In this document: positions 11,280 through 23,459 of the stretch, one piece after another
Layout of the letters: the number at the start of each line of letters is the position of its first letter
Numbering within the stretch: the stretch's first letter is position 1
DNA from: Zelopaecilomyces penicillatus
Lineage: Eukaryota > Ascomycota > Sordariomycetes > Hypocreales > Pseudodiploosporaceae
DNA: 64,000 nucleotides
Direction: 5' to 3'
NCBI GenBank assembly: GCA_005765155.1
Contig: VCCP01000001.1
Coordinates: forward strand, 3,286,001 to 3,350,000
Program-made: the position numbers and the translations under genes
Notes under the pieces: model-generated
The model's input: only the letters and a program-made list of their open reading frames with translations
Database searches by the model: none
Told to the model about the DNA's origin: nothing

Positions 11280-12257
11280 TCAACTTTGAATGTCTCGCCC
11301 ACATCTGAGCCATATTTCTCTAGTCGTAATTACTGTGCTGCATAGCATGGCGATACCTACCAACCCTCGATCTGCCTGTACCCACCCTACAGCCGACGCT
11401 GGAAGCATTAGATCCAAACTGTCTGCCACCAGTTTTGTAACAAGAGTTTTAGCCTTTTCGCTTTCCGCATTCATTTGCGCCTTGATTTGGCTTCTGTTCT
11501 TTGAAAAAGTATCGGTTGACCCCGCTGTAATTCTCCCTGCACTGTCTTCATTGCTGGCAAGTTCACGAAGCGACTGTGCGGTCGAAACCTCTTCCGAGGC
11601 GTCCTGAACAGCCCCTTGAACATCACCGTTATCCCTACTGAAACCTCTACCAATTTTGGAAATGCCTTTGTAAGCGAAAGTGTGGAGAAGTTTGATGCTG
11701 CAGCTAAGCATAGAGGCATAAAGCGCAATGAGCCAAAAGAACTGAGCTTGGTAGTTGAGAAAAGCCGTCTGTTCCGCTCCAAATATTTCCAATTGGTCTA
11801 GCTGGAGCAAGTCTAGTAGAGTTGCGGATTCGAGCATGCCGAACATGCCCAGTGTTGATTTGCACAGCATGTCGAGCCACATCTCTACTCCATGTATGTC
11901 TGACAAGTAAATTTGCCATGCCGAACTAAAAGCTTCTAGAAAACGGAAAAAGCGCAGAAGCCGCCGCGTAAGATTTATGCTATGCTGAAGTTGGTAGAGT
12001 GATATCTCCGGTGCCAAGTGAATGGGGAGAGCGGAAGATTCTAGGAGCACTATGATGAAAGGGTATGAGGTGAGGATTTGGAGAAGGGCTTGAATGAAAC
12101 GCAACAGACGTTCAAGACCAGCTGGTAGCACATCAGCAAACTGATCAACTCGAAATGCGTGACCTATAAGAAATTGTGATGGAATCAAGTCATCGAGTTG
12201 AGACTGACAGTTGTTGGTTCCAAATATGATGAGCTGTTCTGATACGGATGCAGGCAT
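11280..12257 (-). CDS. PEX11: PEX11-family peroxisomal membrane protein
   Basis: A single open frame of 325 residues starting at an AUG in the context CAAAAATGCC. Proteins of this family elongate and divide peroxisomes by bending the membrane with amphipathic helices. The recognisable part is the N-terminal half: LERLLRFIQALLQILTSY and LTRRLLRFFRFLEAFSSAWQ match the family's first and second amphipathic segments (about residues 47-65 and 96-115). Hydrophobic stretches follow at about 170-190 (FFWLIALYASMLSCSIKLL) and near the C-terminus (GLVGIAMLCSTVITTREIW). The loop between them is rich in Ser, Asp and Lys. Sequence divergence suggests the PEX11C or Gim5A-like branch rather than the classical PEX11. 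I see no intron. Confidence 0.78.
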   Translation of the reverse strand: MPASVSEQLIIFGTNNCQSQLDDLIPSQFLIGHAFRVDQFADVLPAGLERLLRFIQALLQILTSYPFIIVLLESSALPIHLAPEISLYQLQHSINLTRRLLRFFRFLEAFSSAWQIYLSDIHGVEMWLDMLCKSTLGMFGMLESATLLDLLQLDQLEIFGAEQTAFLNYQAQFFWLIALYASMLSCSIKLLHTFAYKGISKIGRGFSRDNGDVQGAVQDASEEVSTAQSLRELASNEDSAGRITAGSTDTFSKNRSQIKAQMNAESEKAKTLVTKLVADSLDLMLPASAVGWVQADRGLVGIAMLCSTVITTREIWLRCGRDIQS

Positions 12258-12857
12258 TTTTGGTCCTGATGGAGGCGTTTTAGGAGGAAAACCCGAACGG
12301 CAAATGGGCGAGACCTGGTGCCACTACTGTAAATCTTTACCACCAGGGAGTGAGTGGTTTAACACTCGGCCAGCGGCTTCGCCTGTTGCAAGATAAGCCA
12401 GAGATTCTCAGGAATAAGTCTCACAAAATACTGATGTAAGATGATTCTTTGTGGCCTTCACACCGCTACTGTTTTGGTGCCCGAACAGTTGTGTGGGGTT
12501 GGGAGTGATAGGGTCGCATCTATCAAGTCGAGAGCTGACTCTGCCAGTGAGTGCAACAACACTCACAGAGTTACTACCAATTAATGTAGACCAAAAGCAT
12601 AGGTCTCTCTGCAGTGCTCATATCCGGTATGTATACAAAAACGCAATGCAAAACAGTTTCATCACCAGCGTCGTGAGAGCAAAGCAGATTGCGCATCAAG
12701 ATGGGCAAAAAAACAATACACTATACACAATCTCATTCGGCATATAGTAAATACATGACAGGCACCTGTGAAATATAGAGATTTCGCGGCGGTACTTTGG
12801 GGCTACCGACAACCTAAGGACGAACCAAGCGTTTTTTGTAGTCAAGTGATGATTTCA
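12258..12857. promoter_or_regulatory. PEX11-family promoter and 3' flank of the complex I gene
   Basis: About 600 bp between two genes on the same (-) strand. It must carry the promoter of the PEX11-family gene next to 12,257 and the 3' untranslated part of the complex I gene next to 12,858. Composition is normal. I see no further gene and no clear motif. Confidence 0.55.
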
Positions 12858-14429
12858 TTATTGGCCAGGAGAAACCAGTTTTCCTTGACCCTTCGCGCCA
12901 TGTTCCCAACCCCCAGCCAATGCAGAACCACCCGACTCATGCGCAAACTTTTGCATCCTCGCCTCCAATTCAGGACGAAAGTGGCGGATAAGACCCTGAA
13001 TAGGCCATGCAAAGGCCTCACCCAATGCTGCAGATGTATTAGTCTCAATGATTCCCAATTCCGATGTGAAAGCATATACGTACCGCAGATGGTGTGGCCC
13101 TCAACCTGCTTCGTTAGTTCCTGAAGCATGTCGATTTCTCTTTCCCGCCCCTGGCCCTTTTCAAACCGACTCATTATCTGCTCTGTCCACTTGCTACCCT
13201 CCCGGCAAGGCGTACACTGACCGCAACTCTCGTGACGGTAGAAGTGGCTGAGCCGGCTGATAGCACGGACGACATCGGCACTCTTATCCATGACAATGAC
13301 AGCGGCTGTTCCAAGACCCGACTGGCTGTCCTTGAGGGCGTCAAAGTCCATGAGTTGATCATCGCAAACGCTTTTAGGGAGAATTGGCGTTGAAGATCCA
13401 CCAGGGATTACAGCTAGTAAGTTATCCCATCCGCCTCGAACACCACCACAGTGTTTGTCTATAAGCTCACGCAGTGGGATAGACATCTCCTCCTCTACCG
13501 TGCAAGGGTTGTTCACATGGCCAGAAATGCAAAACAGTTTAGTACCCTGATTGCGTTCTCGGCCAAATCCAGCGAACCAATCCCCCCCACGACGGCAAAT
13601 AGTTGGGGCAACTGCTACCGTCTCAACGTTCGCCACGGTAGAAGGGCAGCCAAAAACACCGACAGCAGCGGGGAAAGGAGGCTTGAGTCGTGGTTTTCCT
13701 GGTTTTCCCTCAATTGACTCAATCAGAGAGGTTTCCTCGCCACAGACGTAGGCACCAGCGCCTCGATGAATGAATACATCAAAGTCATATCCTGATCCAC
13801 AAGCGTTCTTGCCAATAAGCCCATCTTTGTATGCCTCGTTGATCGCATTCTGAAGAACAGCAGCTTCGTGGTAGAATTCACCACGGATATATATATAGGC
13901 GGCAGTCGCATTCATCGCTCGACCTGCGACAAGGCACCCCTCGACTAGTTTATGGGGGTCCTTTCGCATAATTTCGCGGTCTTTGCATGTACCTGGTTCT
14001 CCTTCATCTGCATTCACAACGAGATAACGAGGCTTAGTATCTTTATCCCAATCTTTGGTATTCATGAAAGACTATCAATTTGTGTCAGCTGATAATAGCC
14101 CCAGATCATGGCATTCCTTCGCATACCCATTTTAATCCGGACGGGAAACCAGCGCCACCACGCCCACGCAAACCGGAAGCTTTAACCTCGTTGATGATCC
14201 AGTCGTGGCCCTTCAATAGAATCTCCTTGGTCTTATGCCAATCGCCCATCCTCTTCGCGCTCTTTAGATCGGCAGGAAATCGTCCGTAAAGATTTTGGAA
14301 GATCCGATCTTGGTCTTTGAGGCCACCGTAAGTGCGTTTCGGAGATCCATCCTGGACGGTAGCCAGGCCTCTCACGGCAGTCTTTGAGAGGCTGACAGCC
14401 TTGCTCGGCGCCGCTCTCGCTGACAGCAT
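12858..14429 (-). CDS. nuo51: NADH:ubiquinone oxidoreductase 51-kDa subunit (complex I)
   Basis: The NADH-oxidising subunit of mitochondrial complex I; it carries FMN and one Fe4S4 cluster (N3). Exons 14429-14127, 14071-13084 and 13027-12858, with introns of 55 and 56 bp, give 486 residues. The N-terminus (MLSARAAPSKAVSLSKTAVR) is a typical mitochondrial import presequence. Motifs: glycine-rich GRGGAGFP at 89-96, NADEGEPGT near 121-129, GAGAYVCGEETSL at 205-217, and cluster ligands SCGQCTPC with Cys384, Cys387 and Cys390 plus Cys430 in EGHTIC. The last exon gives ALGEAFAWPIQGLIRHFRPE and ends KLVSPGQ, typical of fungal homologues. Reading straight through the second intron gives a long false C-terminus, which I rejected. 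The gene shares a 422-bp upstream region with the divergent dynactin gene. Confidence 0.97.
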
Positions 14430-14851
14430 TATGTTGTGGTCTGTTGACTGTGTCGAGAGGGAACGTGTGGATGAAAGGTGCGCTACTTCACAGAAGAACG
14501 CCAGTTTCTGTACCGTACCTATGGTAAATCGTCAGAAATACAGGCCCTCTGGTTGGTCAATGCATCTTAGCACTAGTCCTTATCAAGTCTGTTAGCCAGT
14601 ACAAAGATTCACATATTAATCTCATTATATATAATGTATATGTTAGTCTAGTCTATTAATGCATTCTTCACACTGTTCTTGAAGCTTCTCCATGCAAAAT
14701 CCCAGTGGTGCATACAATAATTATAGCTGCTCCACCGCCCCTTGAAAATTACCCGCCGTTAAGAAATTGCAACCGAAGAACGCAGTGACCATTATTGTAG
14801 ATTTAGCAATCCAGCACAGAGAGGCATTGTCTTCACTTCTTCCTGATTCTA
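14430..14851. promoter_or_regulatory. Bidirectional promoter, complex I subunit and dynactin 6
   Basis: Only 422 bp separate the two start codons, so both promoters overlap here. A short AT-rich stretch near 14,610-14,650 contains TATATATAATGTATATG, which may serve as a TATA-like region. No other site stands out. Confidence 0.6.
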
Positions 14852-15505
14852 ATGTCAAGTAAGAAGCATTCTGTCCTTCCTGCAATTGATCGCAGTGGAC
14901 CGAAACCACCTGTCAAATTTTCTTCCTCCATCGTCATCTCAGATAACGCCATCCTCCAAGGCACGCACTCTATTACTATTCAATCCGAAACCATACTTCA
15001 TCCCCGCTCACGGCTTGAGTCCAACCTTGGAAGTATTCTCATCGGCCAGCGATGCATTATTCACGAGCGGGCTCACATAGGGTGCCGCCCACAAGGTCTG
15101 GGTAATGCGGAGCTTGGGGGTGTTGTGCTTGGGGACTATGTTTTGGTAGAAACCGGCTGTTTAATCGAAGCAGGTGATACCGAGATTGGTGATGGCAGTG
15201 TCATACATGTTGGGAGCAAGATTGGCAATGGAGCCAAGGTCGGCAAGGTTAGGACGCGGCGCCTTATCTGTTACAAGTGATTTAACCAATGCTAAAGTAT
15301 TGAACAGCATTGCACCATTTCCCACATGTCAGAAGTTGCACCAGGGGAAGTGTTACCCGATTTCACAGTCGTGTACGCCAATGGTTCGAAGAGATTTGAT
15401 AGACGAGGTGTATCGGAAATGCGAAAGCTGGGCATGCTGAAGCAAATCAATATGTTGAAAAAGATGATACCTAATAATCCTGATAAATTCAAACAAAACA
15501 TATGA
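14852..15505 (+). CDS. DCTN6: Dynactin subunit 6 (p27), left-handed beta-helix protein
   Basis: Part of the pointed-end complex of dynactin, which links dynein to cargo. Exons 14852-15247 and 15308-15505 with a 60-bp intron give 197 residues. From about residue 25 to 150 the protein shows repeating hexapeptides with aliphatic residues every sixth position (IVISDNAILQG, ILIGQRCIIHERAHIG, VVLGDYVLVETGCLIEAG, SVIHVGSKIGNGAKVG), which fold as a left-handed beta-helix. The second exon gives HCTISHMSEVAPGEVLPDFT and the family motif VVYANGSKRFDRRG, and ends with a charged helix (LGMLKQINMLKKMIPNN). The stop codon lies only 23 bp from the stop of the convergent alcohol dehydrogenase gene, so the transcripts must overlap. 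Confidence 0.93.
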
Positions 15506-15528
15506 GCATTCCCCCCCAGTCGCGATTA

Positions 15529-17195
15529 TCAGTGGCTCATGGCGTTTTCAAAAAGCCGATGCAATTGCTCCCTCTCTACTTGAAGCTCCGTTGAAAGGCC
15601 CGGGGCAAGCATCAACACGCGAGCCTGTGGAATAGTGCCTTCAACAAGTGCATCGATATGTTCGCTACCAAATCCGAGGTCTCTGAGACCTTGGGGTTGG
15701 TCGCCCAGATCTGCCAAGAACTTGGTTAATGCTTCAGCAAGGACCTCTCCAGCACTCTCTCTCTTCACATTGGATATGTCAACACCAAATGCTTCTGCTG
15801 CAGCAAGATGTCTGTCCGGATTGGAAGCTGCAGTAAATCTGAACACAGCTGGCGCAGAAACCGCTACCGATACACCGTGAGGAATTATAGGAGACGGGAC
15901 ATCATAACCAGAGTGTTTGTAACCGGGATTTTGACCAGAGATTGGATAGGACATGCCTGAAGTTTATCATCAGTATCTGTTCATAGTTGTCTATCGCAAC
16001 GTAAGGGCTCACCGTGACATAGATGAACTCCCGCATTTCCAAAACCGACGCCGGCCAGAGTGGCCGCGAGCAACATCTCGCTCTGTGCCTCGAAATCATC
16101 TGGATCTTTCACAGCTCGGGGTAAGTACTTGATAGTACTACGGAGAGCGTTGAAGGAAAAAATGTCCGAGATCGGATTGGAGCCTTGATAAGCGGGACGC
16201 ATGATCGGGTTGAGGGGTCGTGGGGTTCGCTCAGTGTAAGGAATGGCAGTCCATGATTCTAAGGAGTGGCAGAGCACATCGAGGCCAGAACTTGCTTTTA
16301 CAGCAGCTGGCATCGTCCTGGTGTTGAGAGGGTCGCAAATGCCTAAGGTCGGCTTCAGATTTCGATGTGCGACGCCGGTCTTGGCCCTTTTGGCTACAAG
16401 GTCAAATATGGCCGTGCCGGTGGTTTCACTGCCAGTTCCTGCGGTGGTTGGAACGGCGATGAGAGGCTTTAACGGCTTATCAATAGGCAGGCCTTTACCA
16501 AGAGGTGCATTGACAAAGTCAAGAAAGTCAGCCTCCGGATAGGCACTATAAAGATTCATTAGCTTGGCGGTATCAATGACGGAGCCTCCGCCTACGGCCA
16601 AAAAGGCATCTGGCACGTAAAGTCTTGTCCAGGCTATGGCATGTTTGATTCTAAAAACGCGTGTTAGTTTAATCGGGGGAAATACCAAGTGAAGCATAGG
16701 GTGGGAAAATACGAGCTGTCCTTGGGTTCAATCCTGACATCGGAATAAACCTCAAAGCTGATACCCTCACGGCTGAGACTTTCCCGAACCTGCGCCATGG
16801 CATCCAATTGGTTGACAGTGTGATCAGTAACGACACAGACCCGTTTAGCACCAAGATTAGCAAGGTCCATTCCAACTTCCTGAGTCACTCCTGGACCAAA
16901 TCGTATAGATGATGCTGCCATCTCGAAGGCATATTCTTTAACATCTGTGCCGTTCTTGGGAGTAGCATAACGTCGCCTGGCTGAAGTGCTAGCTCGAGGC
17001 AATAAAGTTGGAGGTGATTGGTGGTATCCGGGGTTGGAATGACATGGACAAGATGGAGGATGTGTATACTGTATAGTTCGAAGCAGGCTGGAGGCCCGTT
17101 TGGCTGCCTTAGATACTATTGGCCATTGGATTCAAACACAGGATACACAAGGGTGTTAAACTCACAGTTGCAACCACTCTCACGTTTGCGACCAT
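15529..17195 (-). CDS. ADHFE1: Mitochondrial iron-containing alcohol dehydrogenase / hydroxyacid-oxoacid transhydrogenase
   Basis: Orthologue of human ADHFE1, which couples oxidation of 4-hydroxybutyrate to reduction of 2-oxoglutarate in mitochondria. Exons 17195-17166, 17107-16713, 16650-16013 and 15956-15529, with introns of 58, 62 and 56 bp, give 496 residues. The first exon codes for only ten residues; with the second it forms a basic presequence (AAKRASSLLRTIQ) followed by the THPPSCPCHSNP stretch I associate with fungal homologues. Nucleotide-binding GGGSVIDTAK is at 162-171. VPTTAGTGSETTG follows, and the metal-binding part includes DVLCHSLE and GNAGVHLCHGMSYP, the last formed across an intron. 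The C-terminus (PQARVLMLAPG, then a short helix) is complete. The shorter start at a UUG near 17,002 was rejected. Confidence 0.95.
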
Positions 17196-18536
17196 GGCAG
17201 GTTGAAAGCCAATGAACCAGTAAATAAGAAAGGTAGTATCTAGCCCTCTGTGACCGTGGCACAACGCAGTCAAAGAATACCACAGGTACGGTGTACGTAG
17301 GCCGGCTTAGATGTTTGCATGGCTGGATCCATTGATGTCATGCCAGCCCCAATTGAGAAGAGACCTCAGGGGCAGTTTGAACCTCGGATAGATCGATCAA
17401 CCCCGCCTTTCCCCACCCCCACATAATGTGGTTATAGACCAACTAACCCATCGCGTAAGGTTTATCCAACCATCCTCGCTAGTTTCTGATCTGGATTAGT
17501 TATACTTATACTTATGTATATAAGAAGTTATAATAATTAATAAATATTATATATATATATATATATTATTTTATTTATAAACTTTTTTTTATTTAAAGAT
17601 AATTTAAATAAAAAAAGCTATAAAATAAGATATAATAATATAGATTTAAAATTATAAATTAATTATATCTTATTATATAGCTTTTTCTATTATTTAAAGT
17701 TATTTAATAAATTAAATTATATTAATTATTATATATCTATATAAATAAATTTAATTTAAAAATATAAAAAGATTTATATTTTAAATATATAATAAATAAA
17801 TAAAAATTAATAATTTAATAATTATATTAATAATAAAGCTTATATTTATTTTTAAATATTTTATATAAATAATATATAATATTATAAATAAAAATAATAA
17901 TTTTATATTATATATTATATGTTATAATAATATTATAAAAGATTTATTTATAAAATTTATTTTTAATCTTATTTTATATATATTAATTTTAATTTTTAAA
18001 GTTTTTAATAAATCTTATATATATATTATATTAACAATTAAAAATTAATAATTAAAAATTAAAAATTAATAATTAATAATTAATAATTAATAATTAATAA
18101 TTAATAATTAATAATTAATAAATATAAAATTTAAATAATAATATATAATTAAATTTTTTATTATTATTTAAATTTAATATATTTTATAATATAAAAGCTT
18201 ATATTTATAAATAATATAATTATTATAAAATATTATTAAAAATAAAGATTATATATATATATTAATTAAAAATTTTATTTAAAAAAAAAAAAAATTTATA
18301 AAGCTTTTCATTTTTAAAAATAAAATTATATTAAATTTATTAATATAATTTTAATAACTTAAATTTATTATAAAAATATTTTAATATAATTATAAGTCTT
18401 TTAAATAATATTAATTTAATATATATATAAATTTTTTTAAACTAATATATTTCTTTAAAAAAAAATTATATTTAAAAACCTTTTTAAAGTATTATTAAAA
18501 ATCTTTTATATATATATTATTAATTTTTATTTCTAT
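17196..18536. other. Promoter side of the dehydrogenase gene, then AT-rich block
   Basis: 17,196-17,480 has normal composition and should hold the promoter of the ADHFE1 gene. Composition changes abruptly near 17,500, and from there to 18,536 nearly every base is A or T. A run of (AT)n lies near 17,548-17,566 and a heptamer repeat at 18,033-18,120. No gene is visible. Confidence 0.7.
18033..18120. repeat. Short tandem array of AATTAAT
   Basis: About eight perfect head-to-tail copies of the heptamer AATTAAT at 18,065-18,120, preceded by degenerate copies. It lies within the AT-rich block between ADHFE1 and SEC3. Confidence 0.85.
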
Positions 18537-18930
18537 TTTAATAACTAGGTTAAACACACCCCCTTGCTAGTTGACTAAGCTATAGCTATATAAGCTGCAC
18601 TTAAGGGGATTGAACTGTATAAGTAGATAGGCCATACCCGGGCTATTTGAACGGGGCAGACATCATCGAATTCAAGTTTTTCCCCCTTCTATCCAAGAAT
18701 TTTCCAGTGTATTCAAAAGACTAGCTATTAAAAAGCTATCTTCTTTATTTGATCAATTATAAGATGATCAATTGATCTCTCAAGTTCATTTCATTATATC
18801 GCCGCTTCATGGCTTTTCTTACCTATTCAATCCTTACGGACTACACTAGTTATGTAACTACCCTAAAATCACCTTATAGTTCTATGAGTGGTGTTAGTAT
18901 TATTATATGTGTTGTTTTCCCTCTATTAAA
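18537..18930 (+). repeat. Solo LTR of the element-D family, copy 1
   Basis: A 394-bp copy of the same sequence found at 48,175, 60,616 and 61,695, all in the same orientation. It is flanked by a perfect 4-bp direct repeat CTAT (18,533-18,536 and 18,931-18,934), so it inserted as a unit or was reduced to a single LTR after insertion. RIP damage is moderate: GCCGCTTCATGGC is kept, while other positions have changed from C to T. It is the only GC-containing piece in this AT-rich block and lies 275 bp from the SEC3 stop codon. Confidence 0.85.
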
Positions 18931-19205
18931 CTATTAATTTAAATATTTTTAATATTTTTTATTATATAATAAAAATATTTTTAAATTATTTAAATAAATA
19001 ATTTTATAAATAATTATAAACTTTTTTATTTATTAAATTAAATTTTAATTAAAATACTTTAATACTTTATAATAAATCTATAAATAATTTTTTATATTTA
19101 ATATTTAATAATTAATAATATATAAACTATATAAGTTATATATATATATATTTAAAAATAATATAAAGATTTTTTATAATATTATTGTTTCTATCTGTTT
19201 AAATA

Positions 19206-22200
19206 TTATTTAAAAGCTGCCTTGACATCTGCTCTGGGCCACTCAAACGGTACATCGCCCCCGTACACATCAGTCATTATACGCCCAATTCTGCTTTCTA
19301 CATCCCCGTAAAAGTCCTCACATTCCTTGAGCACCTTAATAACCAAGCCGCGGCTCAGCGCTGGGTCATCCGCATCGCCGAAGTGTTTTTCGACTCGTTT
19401 TCGGAGTGCCTCTATACCTTTGCGCACCTCCTTCGAGTCGTAGTTGCCAAGAATCTTGTTGAAGATACCTTTGCTATTTGATGGCTGCCGTGCAATAGCT
19501 GTTGGAGATTTTCCGGTCTGCATTTGGGTTTCAATATTTTCAAGATAGTCCAAGAGTCGGCCTAGCGGTCTTCTCATCACAACATTCTGGTACATGCCCA
19601 TATGGTCATGATACTCGGTTCGTGCCTGCTCCATCCATTCTTCTAGAACCTCCAAGTTCCGCGTGTCTGTTTCTTCAAGAAAATGATTCATGTTCTCAAT
19701 GAGGAGGATGTGAAAATTGAGTGCCTCCTTGTCTTCTGGGTCAGCCCCCCCACTTGCGACTCCAACGGCGGGATGCTCCCTTGCAATTACCATGAGTGAG
19801 TCAAACATGGTTTTCAAAATGCGATCATATTCCCGATCAACGGTACGTCGTAGAACTGAATTTTGATCCAACCCAGGTAGCATATTCTCCACAGCTGTTA
19901 GGAAAGGGGGGAAAACGCGGAAAAACGAGATAACCCCTTTACGTTTATTAACTTTCACTTTAGTCTCCTCGATTGCTCGAATTTGCTCATCAACAAACTT
20001 CCTAAAACGCCCCTCAAGAACACTGTGAAGTTTTTGAAGTAGAGTGTTGAGAAAATCTTGATTAGACTGACTCATCTCAGCCAATTTTCTCTCCAAGGTT
20101 AATAGAATGCCGACGCCCTGCCTGTAATTTCTTTAGTTCATTATATGGCGTAAAATGTGTACCAAGATACTTACAAGGGATCCTGTGCGATGGCCCAGTC
20201 CATGAGCTTCTGTATCTCGATCTCTAGGAAGCCAAATATTATTTCCATGGATCGGGTCACGCGGCGGGCCAAGTCTCTGTCCGGCTCCATGAGTCTATGC
20301 CTTTTCAAATCACCTCCTCTGCGGTCATGAGGGGCGCACACAGAGACAGCTTCGGCAAAATCAGTTTGCTCTAATGTTGTTGCATGGAAAAAATCAATTA
20401 TGAAATTCTGCTCCATCTCTACCAACGGTAGAAGATCATCGAGAGCACCTGAAAACACCTCGAACGGCAAGCTTCTGGAGTCTGCCCCATGCTTTTCTGG
20501 AGGTGTGCGATTGTGGCCTTCAGCAAGTGGGGAACGTAATGCCCTAGCAAGTGTTTGACTGCGTTTGACGGTCAGCTTTCGTGCTGTCGTTGCCACGCCT
20601 TCCTGCTGTTTCTCAACTTGAGATGAAAACAGGAGATCAGCCTCCTCCCCTATGAGCTTCCTGGCATTTTTCCTCCAGATGGCGACCACATTTTCAAACT
20701 CTTGCTTGTATACGAAATGGCTTTTTGCTTGGTATACCTGAATGAGTTGGTTCCAATTTTCAAGATCAGCGTCTCGGGCATAAAGCATCAGCGGACTGTA
20801 CTTCCAAAGAATGTCTCTCCCAACATCGTAATGAGCAGCGTCTGCTTTTTTGGAGAGAGCACCATCTAAAGCACGCTTTGTTTCCATGTTGGCCTCTTGA
20901 AACTGCTTGGTCATGAAGTCGACCAATCGTTGCATGAAATACTTGCCTTCCTGAAGGTACATTTCCTTTTTTTCCTGCACAATTCTCATCTTACCATAGT
21001 CACTGTTGAGTCCTAGGCTCTGATCTAAGTCGAGTGTCACCTCCATTGCTTTTTCGGAATCTCCATCCCCCAGAGAGGGGTCGATTTTGATCATGGCTGT
21101 GAAGAGTGTCACTAGGGCAGTCTCAACCTCTTCCAGTCCGTGCATGTTCTCAAGGGGCGCTTGCTGAAGTGCTTCAAGGTCGTCAGAGGTAATGGCGCAA
21201 GTTTGTAAGAGTGACTCTAGCTCTTTTTTGAGAAGCTTTTGGTTAGAAGTCTGAACCTGGAGGCCCTGACCTTGAGCTTCTATGTAAGCTATGTCATCTG
21301 AAAGTGTCTAATGTTCTCACGTCAGCGAAATGAAACTGGCTGGCTAGCTACAACGCAACATACCGAAAGCTCTACCGAGTAGAGAGTCAGTAAATTATCC
21401 AACTCCTCACACTCAGCTATGGCGGTATCGATGCCGTGCTTAATGGCATCAACCCTCTCATCTTCCTCTCGAAATCGTGAGAGCCAACCACCAGCCTGGG
21501 CTGTGTTCAGTTCTCGTTCTAGGTCACCTTTGATGTCCTCAATGCTACGATATCGCATTTGACCACCCGGCACCCAGCCGAAAAAGTCAAGCCATTTACA
21601 AAACTCCTCACTTCTATCGTTCAGAATAGCTGGCTCGACACCCAGGAATTGCAAGTACTTGGCATCCTGACCTGCTGCAACAGAACGACGAGTGCCACTT
21701 TTGGGAGACTCCAGAGCTTTTGTTGCATCCTGAACAGGTCCTTGCATACTACTTGGGCGACTAGAGTTCGGGACTGTTATCTTAACCTCAGGCACTATAG
21801 AGTTACGCTCCATGGCCTTTTGATCCCAAACTGGCTGGTTTTTATCTGTCGAAATAGGGCGAGGAGGAGCCGGAACCACGCTCGTAATGCCATCTGGGCC
21901 GTCGCTGAACTTGTTTTTCGCTTGCCGGAGTCGTTCGCCAGCTCCGCCTGGTCGTGGACGGAACGCAGTAGCAGCAGATGCAGCCTTCCAGAAGGTGCCT
22001 GCAATCTCGCCTTTCGACATTTTGGTCTTGATCATGGGGCCCAGGCCGGGTCGTGCACCCCCATTTGTTGGCCCAGTCTCTTGCCCTGGAAGAGCCGCAT
22101 CGCTCGGCGCATCGTCCGGTAATTGACTGTGAGGCGTACTGTCAGGAGCGCTAGCATTGGCAGTGTCTGGGAATTGCGGTGTTGTGTTTTCCAACTCCCC

Positions 22201-23459
22201 CATTGAAGAAGCTGACACGTCTAGACCCCCTATAACCTTTCCTGAGGAGGACGAGTCAGAATCTTGAGTAGCTTGCCGTCTCTGCGGAGACATCCGGTCA
22301 GTACTTCGTGGTGGAGGTGCCACCATGTCCCTTTTTGCTGTTGGGCTCATCAATGGTGGAGGAACTAGATCCCGGTCTTGTGGGCGCGAGGGATCCATGG
22401 GTGGCCTTCTCCTCTCTGGCGGCGCCTTGCTTCCCTGCACCTGCGGCGGGGAAATTTCATGAGAGGGCTCTGGAGAAGCTCTGGTTTCTGCGAGTCTGCT
22501 GCTCAATGGGCCAACCCCGGGAACACCATGGCGTGATCTCAATGGTAGACTGGATGCCTCATCGCTTCTTGTTATAAATGAGTTTGCCACCGAGTCTTGG
22601 CTTTTATTACTCTGAGTTCCCCATCGAGGTGGTGGGCGTTCTCTAGATGTCGTAGAATCAAAACTACCGGCAGGGGAGTTGGCTCCATTTTGTGAAGATC
22701 GAATAGGAGTAGGCTTCTGAAATCGCTGTATGTCGACCACAGACTCTGGCGACGCCGTTGAGGCTGTCGGGACCTGTGTAACAGTAATCGACGAGCCAGG
22801 GGCTAATTCTGGCAATAGAGGTCGCTGTGGCCCTGTTGGACGTCTCCCAGCTCCCAGTACTTGATCTAATTCCTTTGTGTCGAACCCTGAAAGTTCGGGG
22901 GTTTTACCGCCTGTATATTTGCCGTAAATTTTAATCAAGCTTGCGATAAAAAACTTCTTCTCTTTGTCAGTCTGCGCTTGCCAGAAGTATGGTTTTCCAA
23001 GCATAACAAGAAATCCCGTGTCTCCTGCCCAGTCCCGAAAGCTAGAATTGACTTGCGGGCCAGTATATGATTCGATCTGGGTCAAGTCGTCTAAGTTCCA
23101 AGTCTTTCCGATTGAGAATGTTCCGCTTGCATTCTCTTTGGACTTGTGCATCCGTACTCGGCCTGATTTTCGAACCGCTACAATGATAACCCTTGGTTTC
23201 TCTACACCAGGTGTTCGCGCCTGTGGGGGTGGTGGAGAGGTGGGATGAGAGGAGAATTCGGTGATGCGGATGTGTGTGATGTATGTCTCTTGTACTGCAC
23301 CCCAGCGTTAGCCACTATCTAGACCAATGGCAGGCCGAATTCCCATAATCAATATCAGAACTTACAAGAGCCATCGGGGTCTTTCTTGCCGAAACAGCTT
23401 TCAATAATGCGACGCTTCTCGTCATCAAATCGCTCCGCTCTACCAGCGCCGGAAGCCAT
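19206..23459 (-). CDS. SEC3: Exocyst complex component Sec3
   Basis: Tethers secretory vesicles to the plasma membrane at sites of polarised growth. Exons 23459-23366, 23294-21364, 21307-20175 and 20121-19206, with introns of 71, 56 and 53 bp, add up to 1,357 residues in one frame. The N-terminus (MASGAGRAERFDDEKRRIIE) is typical of filamentous fungi. A PH-like domain follows at about 35-160 (THIRITEFSSHP, RVIIVAVRKSGRVRM, FSIGKTWNLDDLTQIE, DTGFLVMLGKPYFWQ), known in yeast Sec3 to bind PI(4,5)P2 and Rho GTPases. Residues about 165-500 are Pro/Ser-rich and probably disordered. The rest is the helical Sec3 C-terminal region, with a coiled coil around LSDDIAYIEAQGQGLQVQ. The stop codon falls exactly where the sequence turns AT-rich, so a few C-terminal residues could have been altered. 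Confidence 0.96.

Noticed and set aside
12842..13083. Extended C-terminus of the complex I subunit by reading through
   Set aside because: After EGHTIC the frame reads an unrelated tail; splicing at 13,083/13,027 restores ALGEAFAWPIQG and the family's normal end.
18537..18930. SINE or tRNA-derived repeat
   Set aside because: No A/B box promoter or poly(A)-like tail is visible, and the same sequence bounds a gypsy-type pol at 48-61 kb, so an LTR is the better explanation.
21559..22122. 187-codon frame antisense to SEC3
   Set aside because: It is a shadow of the Pro/Ser-rich SEC3 coding region and contains no recognisable domain.
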